A stretch of DNA of 64,000 nucleotides from Manihot esculenta (GCF_001659605.2 NC_035174.2:1924389-1988388); one strand, 5' to 3'. Shown: positions 1 to 12,991, counted from the stretch's first letter. Notes: generated from the letters alone by a model not told the origin. A program made the numbers and translations.

Positions 1-2
1 AG

Positions 3-131
3 GTTCTAAGGAGCCTTCAACATTTTGCCATGATAGGTGATAAAGGTAAGGGCAGGAGATTAATCAACCTCAGTCAGGATTATCCTTCAACTTCTGATTT
101 CACACTACATGAGGATTCTAGTTATGGCTGA
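3..131 (+). CDS. Possible 3' end of an unidentified gene (partial)
   Basis: An open frame runs from base 3 to a TGA at 129-131, giving 42 codons that end in HEDSSYG. It is denser in GC and less repetitive than the AT-rich DNA that follows, which is why it may be the last part of an exon. I do not recognise the protein; it is hydrophilic, with a basic GDKGKGRR patch. It could equally be chance or 3' UTR. Nothing upstream is visible to test it. Confidence 0.22.
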   Translation, partial: VLRSLQHFAMIGDKGKGRRLINLSQDYPSTSDFTLHEDSSYG

Positions 132-965
132 TGCAGCAAGTCCAGAAATCGTAGCATCTCGAGCACCTCAAAATTTCAATATTCACTTGAGCAAACAGGG
201 ACAATGCAGTGGCAGTAAGAACCTCAAATAAGTTCAGGTATACATCATAATACTGCATAAAAGATATCTTTCAAATCATTTGCATGATACTAATCCAAAT
301 ATACCATGCTTCTCTAGCAGCAGCAGCTTGGTGCCCAAAAATTCAATAGCTTTTTTTTATCTAAAATATGCTTAAATTACTTGTGAAATGAAAGATAATC
401 AGATCAAAGATTTTTCTTCTTCCTATTCTTCTCTTTCGTTCTGACTTTGTCCTTAAATTAAAAGAACTAGCAATAAGAAGTCCAATTAATGATGAGAGAT
501 GGAGTTCATGTTTATGGTTATTGAGCTGTTTGTGGGTTTGAAGTTTGTCGAAGACTTGTTCTTTAGGCAGATATCAAAAGATTCTTCCTTGTTTATTTGT
601 ATTGATTTAAAATGATAGAAAAATCATAAGACAACTTCCACTACCATTATTCTCTTGATTGAATATTCTATTTTAGCTTAAAATTGAAGTGATGATTGAG
701 CTTCAACACTCAAATTTAATATGAGAATATTATTTTAATTTTTCTTTTCGTAAATTACAAATGCTCATTGAAGTTGCCAGATAGAGCCAGCGGATAGAAT
801 GAATGTAACTAAAATAGAAATGGAAGAAATAATGATATTCAATCCTGAGAACAGCTTGGAATTACAAGGAAAATTTGAAAGAAATGGAAGGCCACATGGG
901 TTGGCGGGTCCTCTATAGATAGTTGCGGTGTAGACCCCACATTGAGGAACAAATATAGAAACGGC
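132..965. other. Intergenic, upstream of the arabinogalactan peptide
   Basis: AT-rich spacer without a convincing open frame. Its last 100 bases are the promoter of the arabinogalactan peptide gene. Confidence 0.6.
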
Positions 966-973
966 TATAAATA
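966..973 (+). promoter_or_regulatory. TATA box of the arabinogalactan peptide gene
   Basis: TATAAATA lies 114 bases before the ATG. That spacing allows transcription to start near base 1000 with an ~85-base leader containing a CT-rich stretch (ctctctcactcg). Confidence 0.6.
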
Positions 974-1086
974 ACGCAATGCAATGTATTCACCAGCAAT
1001 CCACAAGTGTAGCTTTCTTCTTAATTTGTTTTAGTATATAATTGAGTTTCCTCTCTCACTCGATCTTTTTCTCGAACACATAAGAG

Positions 1087-1458
1087 ATGGCCGTTTGTAG
1101 AGTTTCATTTGGAGTTTTGGTCGCCATTGTTGCTCTCTTTGCCGTTGTCTTGCCTTTGGCTCATGCCCAGTCCCCGGTTTCTGCTCCTTCTCCTTCTCCC
1201 ACAAGCGACGGTAACTCTTTTTCTTTCTTCTTCTATTACATCACAAAAATCTGTTTATTACGTGTTTCTTTTTATTTAAGATTGAAAAATTATAGAATAA
1301 TTGGCCTTATTTATTTATCTAGTTATTGATTATATGTAGTTGAAAATTGCATAAGTAATTAAGAAGAGGTGGGTTTGATTGCAGGCACCACAATAGACCA
1401 AGGAGTAGCATATGTTCTAATGCTAGTGGCATTGGTGCTCACATACCTTATTCACTGA
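1087..1458 (+). CDS. AGP22-like: Arabinogalactan peptide (AGP16/20/22 type), GPI-anchored
   Basis: Two exons, 1087-1210 and 1385-1458, with a GT-AG intron of 174 bases that splits a Gly codon; 65 residues. Residues 1-27 are a signal peptide ending AHA|Q. Next comes a short core with SP, AP and SP dipeptides, the Hyp sites that carry arabinogalactan. A Ser/Asp/Gly stretch marks the likely GPI cleavage site, and a hydrophobic tail (AYVLMLVALVLTYLIH) is removed on anchoring. The mature peptide would be only about a dozen residues, bound to the outer plasma membrane. Exon 2 (TIDQGVAYVLMLVALVLTYL) is nearly invariant in this family and sets the reading frame. Arabidopsis AGP22 (At5g53250) sits at the same place relative to PDV1. 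Confidence 0.93.
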
Positions 1459-2678
1459 TATCCAACCTTCAACTTCATCGTAATTAGCTTCAATTTATTC
1501 TCTTCTATTTTTGAGGATGTGGGTATTTGTCCATTTGGATTTAAGCCACCAACTCATTTTCATTTGGGCAGTGCATTCTTTCTGCACTTCTTTTTTATTA
1601 TTTTATATTAATTTTCCAGTGATCACTTCTTCTTTTTCTTTATTTTTTATTTTATGGTTATTTTACTTTCTTACTCATAATTAATTAAGGTCTAGTTTTA
1701 CCATTTACTTTGAAATTGTTATGAAAATAAATCTATTTAAAAAGACAAATAACAGAAATATATATATATTAAGCTATCTAGTGTAATAATGGGCAGCAGC
1801 GAGTATAATTCAATGATAAGTTGATATATATCGAACCTGGAACCGATTAATGGGCAGAAAAATCTTTCAGAACTGTTGTAGCTAAACCAAACGAAAGTCA
1901 AGACTTAATCAAAGTTGGAACCCATTTTCATCGTATTCTCCTCCCAAAATATTTATATGGACTTAAAGCGCAATAGCTACCATGAAATACACACAAAAAA
2001 ATAAGTAAAATTTATGTATTTATGTTAGTATGAACAAAATTATTAATTAATTTTTTATTTTAAAAATATATTAAAAAAACTTCTATTTTTGTGATTTTTT
2101 TTAAAAAATAAAAGAAATAAAATTGAACCATCAAAATGTCAGATAAATCCTAGATTAAGAGAATATCGCAATTTACAAAATTACTGCTTACTTATTTAAA
2201 AAAAAAATTTATAATTTCATTAATTTTTTATTTTAATTTTATAATTTATTATAAAATATATAATTTAATTTTATATCAAAATTATTTTAAACTACTGTAT
2301 AATTAATATATAATAATAATTTTTAAATATTATACGAGCGGATAATTTATATTATAAAATGTTAATTTAATATAAAATTTAAAAAATAGTGTAATGAATA
2401 ATGGATAGAAATATAATATATTTTTTTATATTTTTTCTTTATTTTTAAATAGAATTTTTTTAAAAAATCTCAATGAAAATAATCAACGAGTTTTTAAAAA
2501 AAATAAATAAATAACGAGTTTTTACTAGGCAACAAAAGTAAAAGTAAGTAAAATGTAGAAGGTGAAAGTGAAAAATTTACCGTGAGTGACCGGCTGACAG
2601 CTGTCTTTCTTCCAGAGAAAGCTCACCGTAGGCCGAAACAAAAACTTTCCCTGCCCATAATTCATTGGCTTTCCCCAC
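1459..2678. other. Intergenic: AGP 3' UTR, AT-rich spacer, PDV1 upstream region
   Basis: The first ~250 bases are probably the 3' UTR of the peptide gene. The rest to about 2540 is A/T-rich with no open frame. I see no clear TATA box for PDV1. Confidence 0.55.
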
Positions 2679-5506
2679 ATGAAATGGGATATGGAGATTG
2701 AAGAAATAGAAGCTGTTCTCGAGAAAATCTGGGACCTGCACGATAAACTGAGCGACGCAATTCACTCAATTTCTCGTATCCACTTCCTCAATTCCGTCAG
2801 AAACCTCAGGAAGTCCGATAAGAAGAAACCCAGCAACGACGCAGCTGAAGAGAACCGGTCTGGGTTTGTCTTCGTCAAGGACTTCCGTGTCTATGATAAT
2901 GACTCCGCGATTCAAGAAGCCAAGAGTCTCAACGCTATCAGGACTGCTCTCGAGAACCTCGAGGATCAGTTGGAGTTTTTCCATGTAAGTCCAATTTCTT
3001 AGGGTTTTCTTTTTCACTTGGTTATTTGTGATGTGTGTATTTTGATTGGATTATGTTTGGACCTTGAGAAAATTTACAAGAAGGAAGGAAAACTGGAAGA
3101 TATTATCGCTTTGTTATTATAGATAATGTATCAGTTATTAGTGAAAGTGAAGCATTGTGTTAATATTTGTTCAAATATCGCGATTTGAAACGTTGAAGTA
3201 ATTCTACAAATTTTTTTGTTAGTGTTTTGTTAAACTCTATTCTGTAAAATTATTCATAATTTAGTTGAATTCAAGATAGAAAATTCATTTAAAATGAATT
3301 TCGCTGTTTGATATGGAGAGATTAAAATGCAGAATTTAATTAGATTCCGCATAACCCCTGCATTTCATAATTGAAATTCATTTTCTTTCATTTCCTAAAC
3401 TTTCCTATAAAATTTTAAAAAGTTAATTTTCTGCTCTATGAAAAATCTATATTTAATAATTTTATAACAATTAATAAGCATATATATCTATTAATAATAT
3501 GTTAAAAATGTAAAATAAATTTATGCCTTGAAGATTTATACAACTAAATAAATAGTGTCACTACTAATAGCATAATAAGCTTAGATATTATAAAGTTAGA
3601 AAAAACAATATTTTATATAGTGTCTTGACATATTAATTGTAAATAAGTAAAATATTACTTTTACAGTTTTAATCTAGTTTAGTTAGTTTAGTTAAATATA
3701 AAAAGATAAATGATTGAGAGAAAATTATTTGATATGGGCAATTTAATCTAAAACGTATTGTTTGTGTAATTTTTGTGAAAATTCATTTTAAATTTATGTT
3801 AAGATATGGAGGCTAATAATATATTATGAACTGTACACCGTACTCTAATAAGATCGCGAATCCAACTCCGCGCTGAGTTGGCTGGGGTGTGGAGGTCGGG
3901 AGTCCTGAGGTGAACTTTTTTTAGAGCTATTTTGTCCTTTTGTATTTTTTTCAGGATATATAAATATGTAATATTTTTCTAGTGTATTTTGTTCTAAAAC
4001 TCACAAGAGAAATAAGAAAATCCTTACCGCCGTGGACGTAACCAAATTGGTGTTAAATCTTTATATTGATTTCTTTTTGTATTTATTTTTGGATTATGTG
4101 ATTGTTGGATTCTTAACGATTTCATCAAATATGAAAGGGATTAGTTTTAGTTATAAGCAATTCCATACTAAAATTGAATAAACATAGAATTCAATTTAAT
4201 TCCACAAAATTTTAAAAATTGGAATTGAACTAAACATAATGTTTAGGTAGAAACCGCTTAACCCCTTTTTATTCACCAAAAACAAACATTTAGGAAATAA
4301 ATTGGACCCTGCATATATAATTAATGATCTTAGGTAAGAAGCACCCTGGTCTAGTCGCAGCTTTTGCCCAGGAAATTGATTCAAGTTCAAGACTTTGTAT
4401 GGATCATATTGGAATCAAATTGTGGCAGTTTATAGGGAGAATATTAAACCATTTAGGATAGAATTTAGTTGTTGGTTCTAGAAAGAAATAGATTATGGAA
4501 TGGAAACGTGTGTAGAGTGCCAAGTAGTTATACTGGATTTCTGAAATTTTCTGTTCATAAAAGGAATCAGTGTATGCTTTCTAAAGTTAGGAATAACCTA
4601 GTTACAAGTGCAAATCAATTTTTATAAATGTTTGTGAGGATGGATTAGATTTTTTGTGGATTAAATATTAATATCATTTGTCTAACATTGGAATTGCATC
4701 AGTTGATTGAATGGAGGAAAGCTGGTTATGGTAGAAATAACATTTGCTTTTACTTGCAGTAAGTTATGCTCTATATTAGGTTAACTGAAGTTCTTGTCCT
4801 ACAATGAGAAGAATGATACCTGATTAATTTCCAAGCTAGGTCTACATGGTTGTGTTAAACTTTGTTGAGTTGTTGTTGATGCCTGTACTGATGAACCATT
4901 ATGTATAGAAGTCTCTGTTTCTGTTGCTGCAGTTTATGCATATGGATCTCTTTGGCTATTAGAATACATTCACGTCATTGTTCTGTTTTGCAGACTGTAC
5001 AAATACAACAGCGTGCGGAGAGAGATGCTGCAATTGCTCGGTTAGAACAAAGCAGGATTGTTCTTGCAATGAGATTAGCAGAGCACCATGGTAAGAAGTA
5101 CAAAGTCATTGAAGAAGCTCTGGCTTTTGTTGGGGATGTACGTGATGCAAGTCGCTTTGTTTCTCCTGAAAACCTTTATGGTGCATCTCAATGTCTATCT
5201 GGAGAGAATCATGTCAGGCATGAAGAGAAGGAGTCTAACATTGCGATCAAAGTTCTCATTTCAGGTCTTGATTATGTGAGGAAATCCCTTAAATTGGACC
5301 ACGTGGGTGGGTTGCTGGGCAATGCTGCATTGTTTGCAGTAAGCATGATTGTGTTGCTCCATCTGCATCCGGAAGCTTACAAGGAGCATCCATATAAGCA
5401 AGAACTTATCTACGACAATAGAAATGTAAGGAAAGCTCCTCAGGCTGAGAGATCTTCATCCAGTGTTAATTTGGATCACTTGGATGTGATGTTAGCCAGG
5501 GGTTGA
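2679..5506 (+). CDS. PDV1: PLASTID DIVISION1, outer-envelope division-site protein
   Basis: Exons 2679-2984 and 4994-5506 give 272 residues, the length of Arabidopsis PDV1. PDV1 sits in the outer chloroplast envelope and recruits the dynamin ARC5/DRP5B to the constriction site, linking it through PARC6 to the inner FtsZ ring. The N-terminus (MEIEEIEAVLEKIWDLHDKL, from residue 5) and SLNAIRTALENLEDQLEFFH match the family closely and are predicted cytosolic coiled coil. One membrane span lies at about residues 206-226 (GGLLGNAALFAVSMIVLLHL). The C-terminus ends DHLDVMLARG; the terminal Gly is the residue known in Arabidopsis to be needed for division-site localisation. The 2,009-base intron is AT-rich. 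The start is the first ATG in frame; the family begins a few residues before MEIEE, as here. Confidence 0.96.
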
Positions 5507-6540
5507 AATCTACAGGCTTGAAAATTTTCAGTTTTAGCAAAGAATGGGAAGCCGTGATGTTATTATTGAAGTTGTTTAGTTATTTTTCGATTTCTTCCCA
5601 CAAAATCCACTTAGTTTGCAAGAGTGTTAGCAAGCTAGTATGATTTGATGCCATTTTTTTTTATTGCCATATCAATTGAGACGGCAGATTCTTGTTGACG
5701 AGCAGCGGATTTGAGGTGCCAATAGCAATAGTGGACTTGTGATTGTTGATAAGCTTTCTTTTGCCCTGAGATTTGAATGCTTAATGTATATTACTGCCTC
5801 CAAAGTATGAAATTTACAGGACGGGTATACAACAGCAAATCTTTAAAATAGATGAAGCTGTGGGAAATAACGACTAACGAGCGCTGTAATGCTCAGCCTC
5901 TGCGTGCAATGGAAAGATGGTTAGTGAAGCAGTAGAGATAAACTCTTGGAATAAAAGAGGATAGGAAAATAGAATTGGTGCAATTTCAGACGTAGAAATA
6001 CGAGTCAATGGACTCACATTTATCTAGGGTACATGGAAAATGAAGCATGAACTACGAAGTTGGGAATATATGAAACCAGTCCGATGGCCTATGGAATTAG
6101 AAATGTAATATGGGAGATCCCTGGGTCCAGTCCAGATACATCATTGACTCTTGTAAATTGGATCCAATGCTGTAAGTGGGACATTGGGCTGGAGAGTAGG
6201 TAATGGGCCAGTTCCACGACAGCCTCATTGACTCTTGGACCGGACTTAGCAAGCAATCCAGATGCCTGTATCAAATATTAATGAATTAAAAATTTATATT
6301 CTTTTTGCTTGAAAGTAAAGCAGAGTATGAAACGCATGAAGATGATGTTTATCAAATTGTTTTGCTGGAAAGGGATGCACATCGCAACTTTGTCTAAACT
6401 AGAGAATCATTTTTACAATTCCATAGGACCCACCACTCTTTTCTTTATAATTTAAATAAATAAATGTTAAAGCTGTAGAAGACGCCCTAAGAGCAAAAGG
6501 TCATGAGCTCATCAGTCACCCCATTCCGTGAAGAAGCATA
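5507..6540. other. Intergenic: PDV1 3' UTR and unassigned DNA
   Basis: The first ~350 bases are probably PDV1 3' UTR. The stretch 6090-6260 is GC-richer and holds two copies of CATTGACTCTTG about 85 bases apart. No coding frame is convincing. Confidence 0.45.
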
Positions 6541-7000
6541 TGGTGTCTCGTCTCATGATTACGCCACGTGGATAAAGAAAAACATTGACTGTTAACGGGG
6601 TTGCACTATTCCCATCAGAGTTCACGTGCCACACCACCCCTCTTGTCTTCTTTCTTGTTGGGCCAAGAGACCAGGGCCCACCTCAGCGTCCAAAAGTCTG
6701 ATTCGCATGTGCGTGAGGCCGGTGAGGGTGACCATCAGCCTCAGCTCAGGCTACAAAAACCATCGTTTGATTTTATGGGGACCAACTGTCGTGATTCAGT
6801 GCTCCTCGGTCAGAGCCACGTGGACAACCAACGCCCCCACCAACTTCATTAGTCAAACTTCTAATGAGATCTTTCAGCTACAATCGCTATGATAAATGCT
6901 GATTATCATCATTTCATTTTTTATTTTCTTTTTTTATATTTTCTTATTGGGCCCAAACCTTACTACCACGTGTCTGAAACCCATTCCTCTTGCTGCTTTA
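6541..7000. promoter_or_regulatory. G-box cluster (four CACGTG palindromes)
   Basis: Perfect CACGTG sites occur at 6565-6570, 6623-6628, 6817-6822 and 6967-6972, three of them as CCACGTG. The stretch is also GC-richer than its surroundings. G-boxes are bound by bHLH/PIF and bZIP/ABF factors. A TATA-like TATATAT at 7514-7520 follows. No annotated gene starts within 4 kb downstream on the + strand, so either an unrecognised transcript begins near 7540 or this is a distal regulatory block. Confidence 0.4.
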
Positions 7001-7513
7001 CTGTTTTTTTTTGGCGGGCAAATCTTACGCTCGATAAATATATATTATTCAATATTCTCGTATAATATTTTCATAAATATACTTAAAATTTTTTTTTATT
7101 AAATTACCTATTTTCACTCTCATTTACTCCAATCTTAACAAATCTCTCCATTAAACCATCTGTAAAAAAGGAAAAATGATAATTAGGTGTAAAATAAAGG
7201 ATAAAATTAGAAAAAGAAATATTATATTTATTTAAAAGAAGGGTAAAAATGAAAAATATTTAAAAAAAAATTCATCTTCTACAGACTACAAACAACAAAA
7301 GGGGGAAAATAATAAAGAAAAAAATGATAGGGAAGTGCAGGTAAGTAGAAGGGGTGATAGAGACGTTGAGGAGTGGGGACCAAAAAGGCTTTGGAGATTA
7401 CAAAGAAAAGATACGCAAAACAAGTGAAAAAGAGGAAAGCGGTTCAGGTGCGGTCGCTGTTCATTAATATTTCCTCCTCAACTTGCCTCTGATTATGAGC
7501 TCACTTTGTCTCC

Positions 7514-7640
7514 TATATATCTCTTTTCTATTACCACAACCTCTGCAACTCTACTCTCTCACGAACCTTCATCTGCAGGCTGCCCCTTCAGATGCTCGGC
7601 CGGCCAAAGATGTCCACTTTGAATTTCTGCTTGCCGAAAT
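7514..7640 (+). other. Possible start of an unrecognised transcript with a 16-codon ORF
   Basis: TATATAT at 7514-7520 is followed by a CT- and CA-rich stretch resembling a plant leader, then an ATG at 7592 opening MLGRPKMSTLNFCLPK and a stop. A second frame through the same DNA (NLHLQAAPSDARPAKDVHFE) is open to about 7660. I recognise neither. This could be a non-coding RNA, a short-peptide gene or a decayed exon. No splice partner downstream is convincing. Confidence 0.2.
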
Positions 7641-10600
7641 AAACCTTCAAGTTTTCATATAAAAGTAACGAACTTAGTGCTTCGCTTAACTCAGATGACA
7701 ATTATATAAAAGCATCGAATAAAATGATAGTAATTAACAATTATTTTTGTATTAATTAATAATGCTTAAGAATATACGAAAGTTATCATCTTCATGAGTT
7801 GGGTGTTAGTTTCATTGAGAAGATAAAATATTATGTCATGGAATTCTTGGCAATGAAGCAGTGAAATCTTATTGGAAGGCTAATGATAAGATAAAGCAAT
7901 TTGGGTTGATGAGGTAAGGAAGTGTGTGCCCTTCTCGGCTCTTCATACATTAATATTCTACAGTGATCAGTTTTACGTACAAATGCAGCCGCTGAGAGCT
8001 GATCCTACATCCACATATTTAGTTTACAGAGATGAAGCCTTCTCTACATACAGTGAACTTACATTTGCTTTTGTTTTTGTATTTTCTCTCCTTTTTTTTT
8101 TATTGGCTAATCTTGTAATATGCTATGTATAATCCAAAAATAATTAACAATTTTTGACTTTTTTTATGAGACTTTTGCTTATTTTATTATGAGGTGCTTA
8201 ACAAAATGACAAGGATTGGATACTGCATTTTTGCATGCTAGTCAAGCAAGTGGACTAGACTAGCTCCATTTTTTTTTTTTACATCTTATGCAAATGGATA
8301 AGTAAATTACATTAAGTAGGAGGATATAGTAATCTCACGTGAAGATTATAAAATAATCAAATTCGAATTCAATCATATAAAAAAATATTTACTAGATTGA
8401 AAATATATCTCAGGTGAAGGAAAGCATGATGAAACTGTGGGAGCAGTATTATAGAGAGGCAATTAATGAAGATGAAAGATGACCCATATGTAGTAATAAA
8501 TTTTGGTGAACTTCATTTTGCAATCATGGTGTGATCATTTTGTCCTGCAAACTCTATAAATGCAAAGCATGGCCAGTCTGTATTGAGTTTACTTCCACAG
8601 ACACAACTGGTTGATTTTGACTCTTTTCTCAGACAATTTCATCAATCCTTGTGTCATTAGTTGTCTTCTCTCTTGCATTTTATTCATATTTTGACTGAAT
8701 TTTTTACCATTCCTTTCAAACAAATCAAATGCAATGCTATATATCCGACTCCTTAATTACCCTTTTGGTTTAAAGTTTTTGCACAATGTAATTAAATTAT
8801 TTAAATTGCAATAAAATATTATCTCATTTGACAAAATTATCATTTATTTTGCAATTAGACTCAAATCTTAATTATTATATATATTGATTCAAGATGATAG
8901 GTAAAAAAAGAAGATAAAAGCCGGAAATTGACGCATAGAAACTGGAATCAGACAAAACTCTGTAACACTCTTAACTATTTCTTCACCATGCATTACTGGA
9001 GGCTTTTCTCCTTTTTTTTTTCTTTTTTTTTACTTCTTTTTTCCCAATATTGGCGCCGCCTTTGTTGAATATCTCTGCTGCTTTTGACAATCCATTTCTA
9101 TTTCCATTTTCTCCAGCCAGATTCCACTCCAATTACTAAGCACAAGAGTAGTTTTCTCTCCTTTATTATATTTCTGAATTATAATTGAAAAGTCAAAATT
9201 CAAAGGTAGACAGTCTACGCATTTTCCGCGTGGACAACGGACAACACATTCTTAAAAAGTCAAAAATAAGACAACACAGCACGTTAAAAAACTGAGAATG
9301 ACAAAAAGAAAGCAAAAGGAGGAGACCTTCACATTTTGCAGCTCAACTTAGCCCTCTCCAGTTAAAAATGATTTTTGGGTAAATTTATGTGTTTGAAGTG
9401 ATTTTAAGGAACAACATGGGAAAGGTATCTTTTACATAAACATGTGAGATGGGTCACAACTCAGAGCTAGCTAGAACACACGATCAATTTTCCTCTGTCA
9501 AATTATTTTACCAACCGGCAAGCACCACCCAGATGACCCCTCCATTACTGCTGTTGATCAGATCCACCACCACAAATGCCATTCCAAAATCTTTTCCTTT
9601 TCTCTCTATGGCCACTCTTTCACACAAATCTTCAAACTACATTTTGCCAATCGATTTCGTTCAGTTCACTGCATCTCAAATGCTACAATTAATGTTTATC
9701 AAACTCTAGGTCTCTTTATTATGTAGTTCCATGCATAATGATGGACACTATATATGTCTCCTGAACGTGTGCTGTTCACTGGCTACCAAAGATTAATTCA
9801 TCAAATTTTTCTACTTTTCTTTTTTTATATAATTATTACTAATTCTAATAAGAGTACTGAAATATTTTTCAATAAGTGAGACATAATTATGAGGATTTTT
9901 TTTATATACCCATTTTACTTATGTTTCCTTGGTCCCTGATTAACAGTGAAGCAATAGTAGCAAGTGAAGATTTTTGTTTTTCAATTATTTTCCTCCTCAA
10001 GATCTCCTTTAGTTAGACACCCTCCAATGACATTGGCCTTGTGGATTCTATCATTCTCTTCACTACATCCTTAAAATTTCCTTTCATTTTTCATCAGTAT
10101 ACATTATCCTTGTAGTTTTCAAAATGCCTCAATTTTTTAATTAATTTACTTATAAATGCCAACAACTTAAAATATTGGTATTATTAAAAGGACATTGGTC
10201 ATGTTGGTTTTGGAAATAATTGTCAAGTCTTTTTATGATTTTAATGCTATTCCTCTTTGAGTAATGTATAAGCAAGAACCGATCTAGGTACAGCATATGA
10301 CTGAGGGACCCTGACACACTCTTCATTGTACTTGTTTCTTGTTTTTAAAATTAACCCTTTAAAAGATAATTTTAGGAAATTCATAAGATTGAAAACTTGT
10401 AAGCTATTTTCTTTGACACTTTCTTCTTCTTCTTTTTTTTTTTTTTACTTGCAGATATAAAAAAAAAAAAAATTCTGATTTTTGATTGTCATCCTATGGT
10501 GTGAATTATAAACAATTGGAGATCACATTCTACAGATGGGCAGTGAAAATAGACATGGGACCATAAAGAAACAAAATGTCTTGAAAACGTGTCATTCTAT

Positions 10601-11929
10601 AATTAATTTGTTTATTCATTGTAATTTTTTCAAATGGCTTTCAAGTGTTTAAGGTGACACAAACAAATTATTGGAATTACTCTTTGTTGGAAAGAGCTAA
10701 ATAATAGTACTTATCACCTAATAAATGGAAATTTAGGGTTGCAATTGTTGAATTATGATATTTTTCCTATATATTTAGGTTGTTTCTGTATTAATTAATA
10801 TTTTGTTTAAAAAATTTACTTTTTATTTTTATTATAATACAACTCACCATACTTTAATCTTATTTTCTTATTTGTAAGAATTGTTAATTTCTCTTATAAT
10901 TTGATTATTCAGCTTCATTTTGATTATATAATTAATAAATTATTGTCTCTTCGCTAAAGAACAAAAGAGTTAGAAATATTCTGAATTATTTTATTTTTTT
11001 TCTCAATTCGTTATTAATTTTTAAATATCTGTTTTTAATTTTAAATATCTAATTTTAATATTTAATTATTTATTCTCTGTTCAACTCACAGTAATTTTAA
11101 TAACCAAACTTAAAAAAGAAATGAATTGACCTTTAACCTAATTACATGAACACACTTGAACCAAATCAATGAACCCAATAATTGGTGTAACCTAACTTAA
11201 ATTCCTATTCTGTAAATCAAACCAAAATCCAACCCAATGATGAATCAACACCCTTGTAACTATGATTTTAAATCCAAAGGTGGCATGTTAATTTCTACAT
11301 CAAATTTGATTTGACTATTTGGATATCCCATCTTAATTATAGTCTGTGTAAACAGCAGAATAGCTAGCAAAATATGAATTAATCTTGATAGGATTTAAAT
11401 CCACTTGGGGGGGGGGGGGTTTAGAGTTTAGACCTTCCTTTTAATAACTTTGCGGCCGAACGGGTTCACCGATGGCGACACAGCCTACACCCAAAGGTCA
11501 ATTTAATTATTGACGTGCATATGTCGCGGAGATTTTGAGAAACAAACACTTAAAATTGGAAGCCTCGATTTCACACGCACCGGCTACCACCGCAAATTAA
11601 GCCTACTCGTGGGGGGCAAATTTCTTGCCACGGTGTCGCTTGAAAGTTAGAAAAATGCTAACAATAATAATTAATCAAGTCATAATTACCAAAATACACT
11701 CTTATTTGCATGTCTAATTATTATTAATATTACATTACGGTATTAAGTACAAAATCTTAGCAAAACTTGACTCGACTATTCTTGGGAACGGAGATATTTA
11801 TAACAAACAAATATATAATAATATAATAGTTTTTTTAAAAAAAAAAACAAAAAGTAGACGGAAAAACATTGCCACCGGTACAAAATTTGCCGTGAAATCG
11901 GCAAGCAAAACGGTGGAAATGCGTCACTA
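7641..11929. other. Intergenic, mostly AT-rich
   Basis: No gene found. An 86-codon ATG frame at 9449-9709 looks like chance: Ser/Thr-rich with no motif, in a modestly GC-richer patch. A run of 13 G lies at 11407-11419, and 11440-11640 is GC-richer without a readable frame. Confidence 0.5.
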
Positions 11930-12967
11930 TTAAACATCTGGAAGGGCAACAAGCGGTTCCGAGAAAAATAAATCTCCGATGTCTTGGAAAAGGTCGTCGT
12001 CTTGGCACATGGACGATGATCCAAAATCTTGGGGTGTGTCGAGGGATATGTCGCTGAAATCTTCACTTGAAACGGTAGTTGTTGTCGTTGTTACTGCGTC
12101 ATCGAAGAGTGAAGGTCCAGTACTTGAAAAATTGAAGAAATCGTCCAAAAATGGCAAGTCCAGCGGCAATAGATACTCTGCTGATTCATCAGAGACTTTT
12201 TGTTCTTGTTGATAGTACTCTTCTTTAACCGGTTTAGATTTTTCTGCCGGTACAACCAGCTTCTGCAGTTCAAGAGCTTCACTGCAGTGAGCTCTGAAGT
12301 TCAGCACAGACGTCGGAGATGATAGATTGTGAGACTCATCGCTGGACTCATAGCCAGAAGTTGAGGTCACGTTAATTTTTCGCTTGGCTTCTACTTGTTC
12401 TGCTTCTTCCAGAACTTGTTCTTCCCTACCTGGAGGGGTAATGAAGTTGGTTAAAGCATCGGGTCCTCGAAGCTTTATTGCAGCATTGTCATAGACCATA
12501 GCAGCTTCTTCAGCAGTGTCGTAGGTGCCTAACCATAAGCGCACACGTTTTGCAGGATCTCGAATCTCAGCAGCCCATTTACCCCACGGACGTTGTCGGA
12601 CTCCACGGAACTTTCTGCCAGTGGTATTTGCTGTATTGAGTCTGACTAGACTGTGGGAGGCCGGAAGCACACTGACAGGTCTCTTTCGCCCATTGGAGAT
12701 GGTAGCACTAGTGTCTTTGTAGGTAGCTTGGATGCTAATCTCGTTCACATTCCGTTTGACTCGTTTGCAGCCAAACAAGTCACCCTCTTCGTCGCTGGAG
12801 GAGTCGGTGGCGTCAGGGTCTGTTACTGATATCCGTACAACTCGCGGTGGGATGTGCTGATTCCTTTCACCGGAGACCTTTTTGGGTTTTAAGGAGGGTT
12901 TTGTGAATTTCTTAATAACTTTTCTGTATTCTGTGTATTTCGTAGGACATAGAATACTTTGGTCCAT
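11930..12967 (-). CDS. CRF3/CRF4-like: Cytokinin response factor (AP2/ERF subgroup VI)
   Basis: Single exon, 345 residues, starting at the ATG on 12967. The CRF domain lies at residues ~8-62 ([14 protein letters not shown], then [21 protein letters not shown]), a block found only in CRFs and involved in pairing with each other and with phosphotransfer proteins. One AP2 DNA-binding domain spans residues ~119-176 ([34 protein letters not shown]), with the Ala and Asp of the ERF type that binds GCC boxes. SSPTSVL at ~216-222 is the conserved putative MAP-kinase site of the family. The acidic C-terminus is a likely activation region. CRFs act in the nucleus downstream of cytokinin two-component signalling. 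Its place next to PDV1 matches Arabidopsis CRF3; PDV gene levels are themselves raised by cytokinin and CRFs in Arabidopsis. The ~430-base leader holds uORFs, listed separately. Confidence 0.95.
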   Translation of the reverse strand: MDQSILCPTKYTEYRKVIKKFTKPSLKPKKVSGERNQHIPPRVVRISVTDPDATDSSSDEEGDLFGCKRVKRNVNEISIQATYKDTSATISNGRKRPVSVLPASHSLVRLNTANTTGRKFRGVRQRPWGKWAAEIRDPAKRVRLWLGTYDTAEEAAMVYDNAAIKLRGPDALTNFITPPGREEQVLEEAEQVEAKRKINVTSTSGYESSDESHNLSSPTSVLNFRAHCSEALELQKLVVPAEKSKPVKEEYYQQEQKVSDESAEYLLPLDLPFLDDFFNFSSTGPSLFDDAVTTTTTTVSSEDFSDISLDTPQDFGSSSMCQDDDLFQDIGDLFFSEPLVALPDV

Positions 12968-12991
12968 CGTCTCTTGTGGAAGTGTTTCCTA

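Noticed and set aside
9040..9075. CAATATTGGCGCCGCC, similar to the miR171 complement
   Set aside because: Only about 11 bases match, and no opposing arm that would fold into a precursor is present nearby.
9449..9709. 86-codon frame starting MGHNSELARTHDQ
   Set aside because: It has no motif or hydrophobic pattern, and there is no neighbouring exon. Length is within chance for a GC-richer patch.
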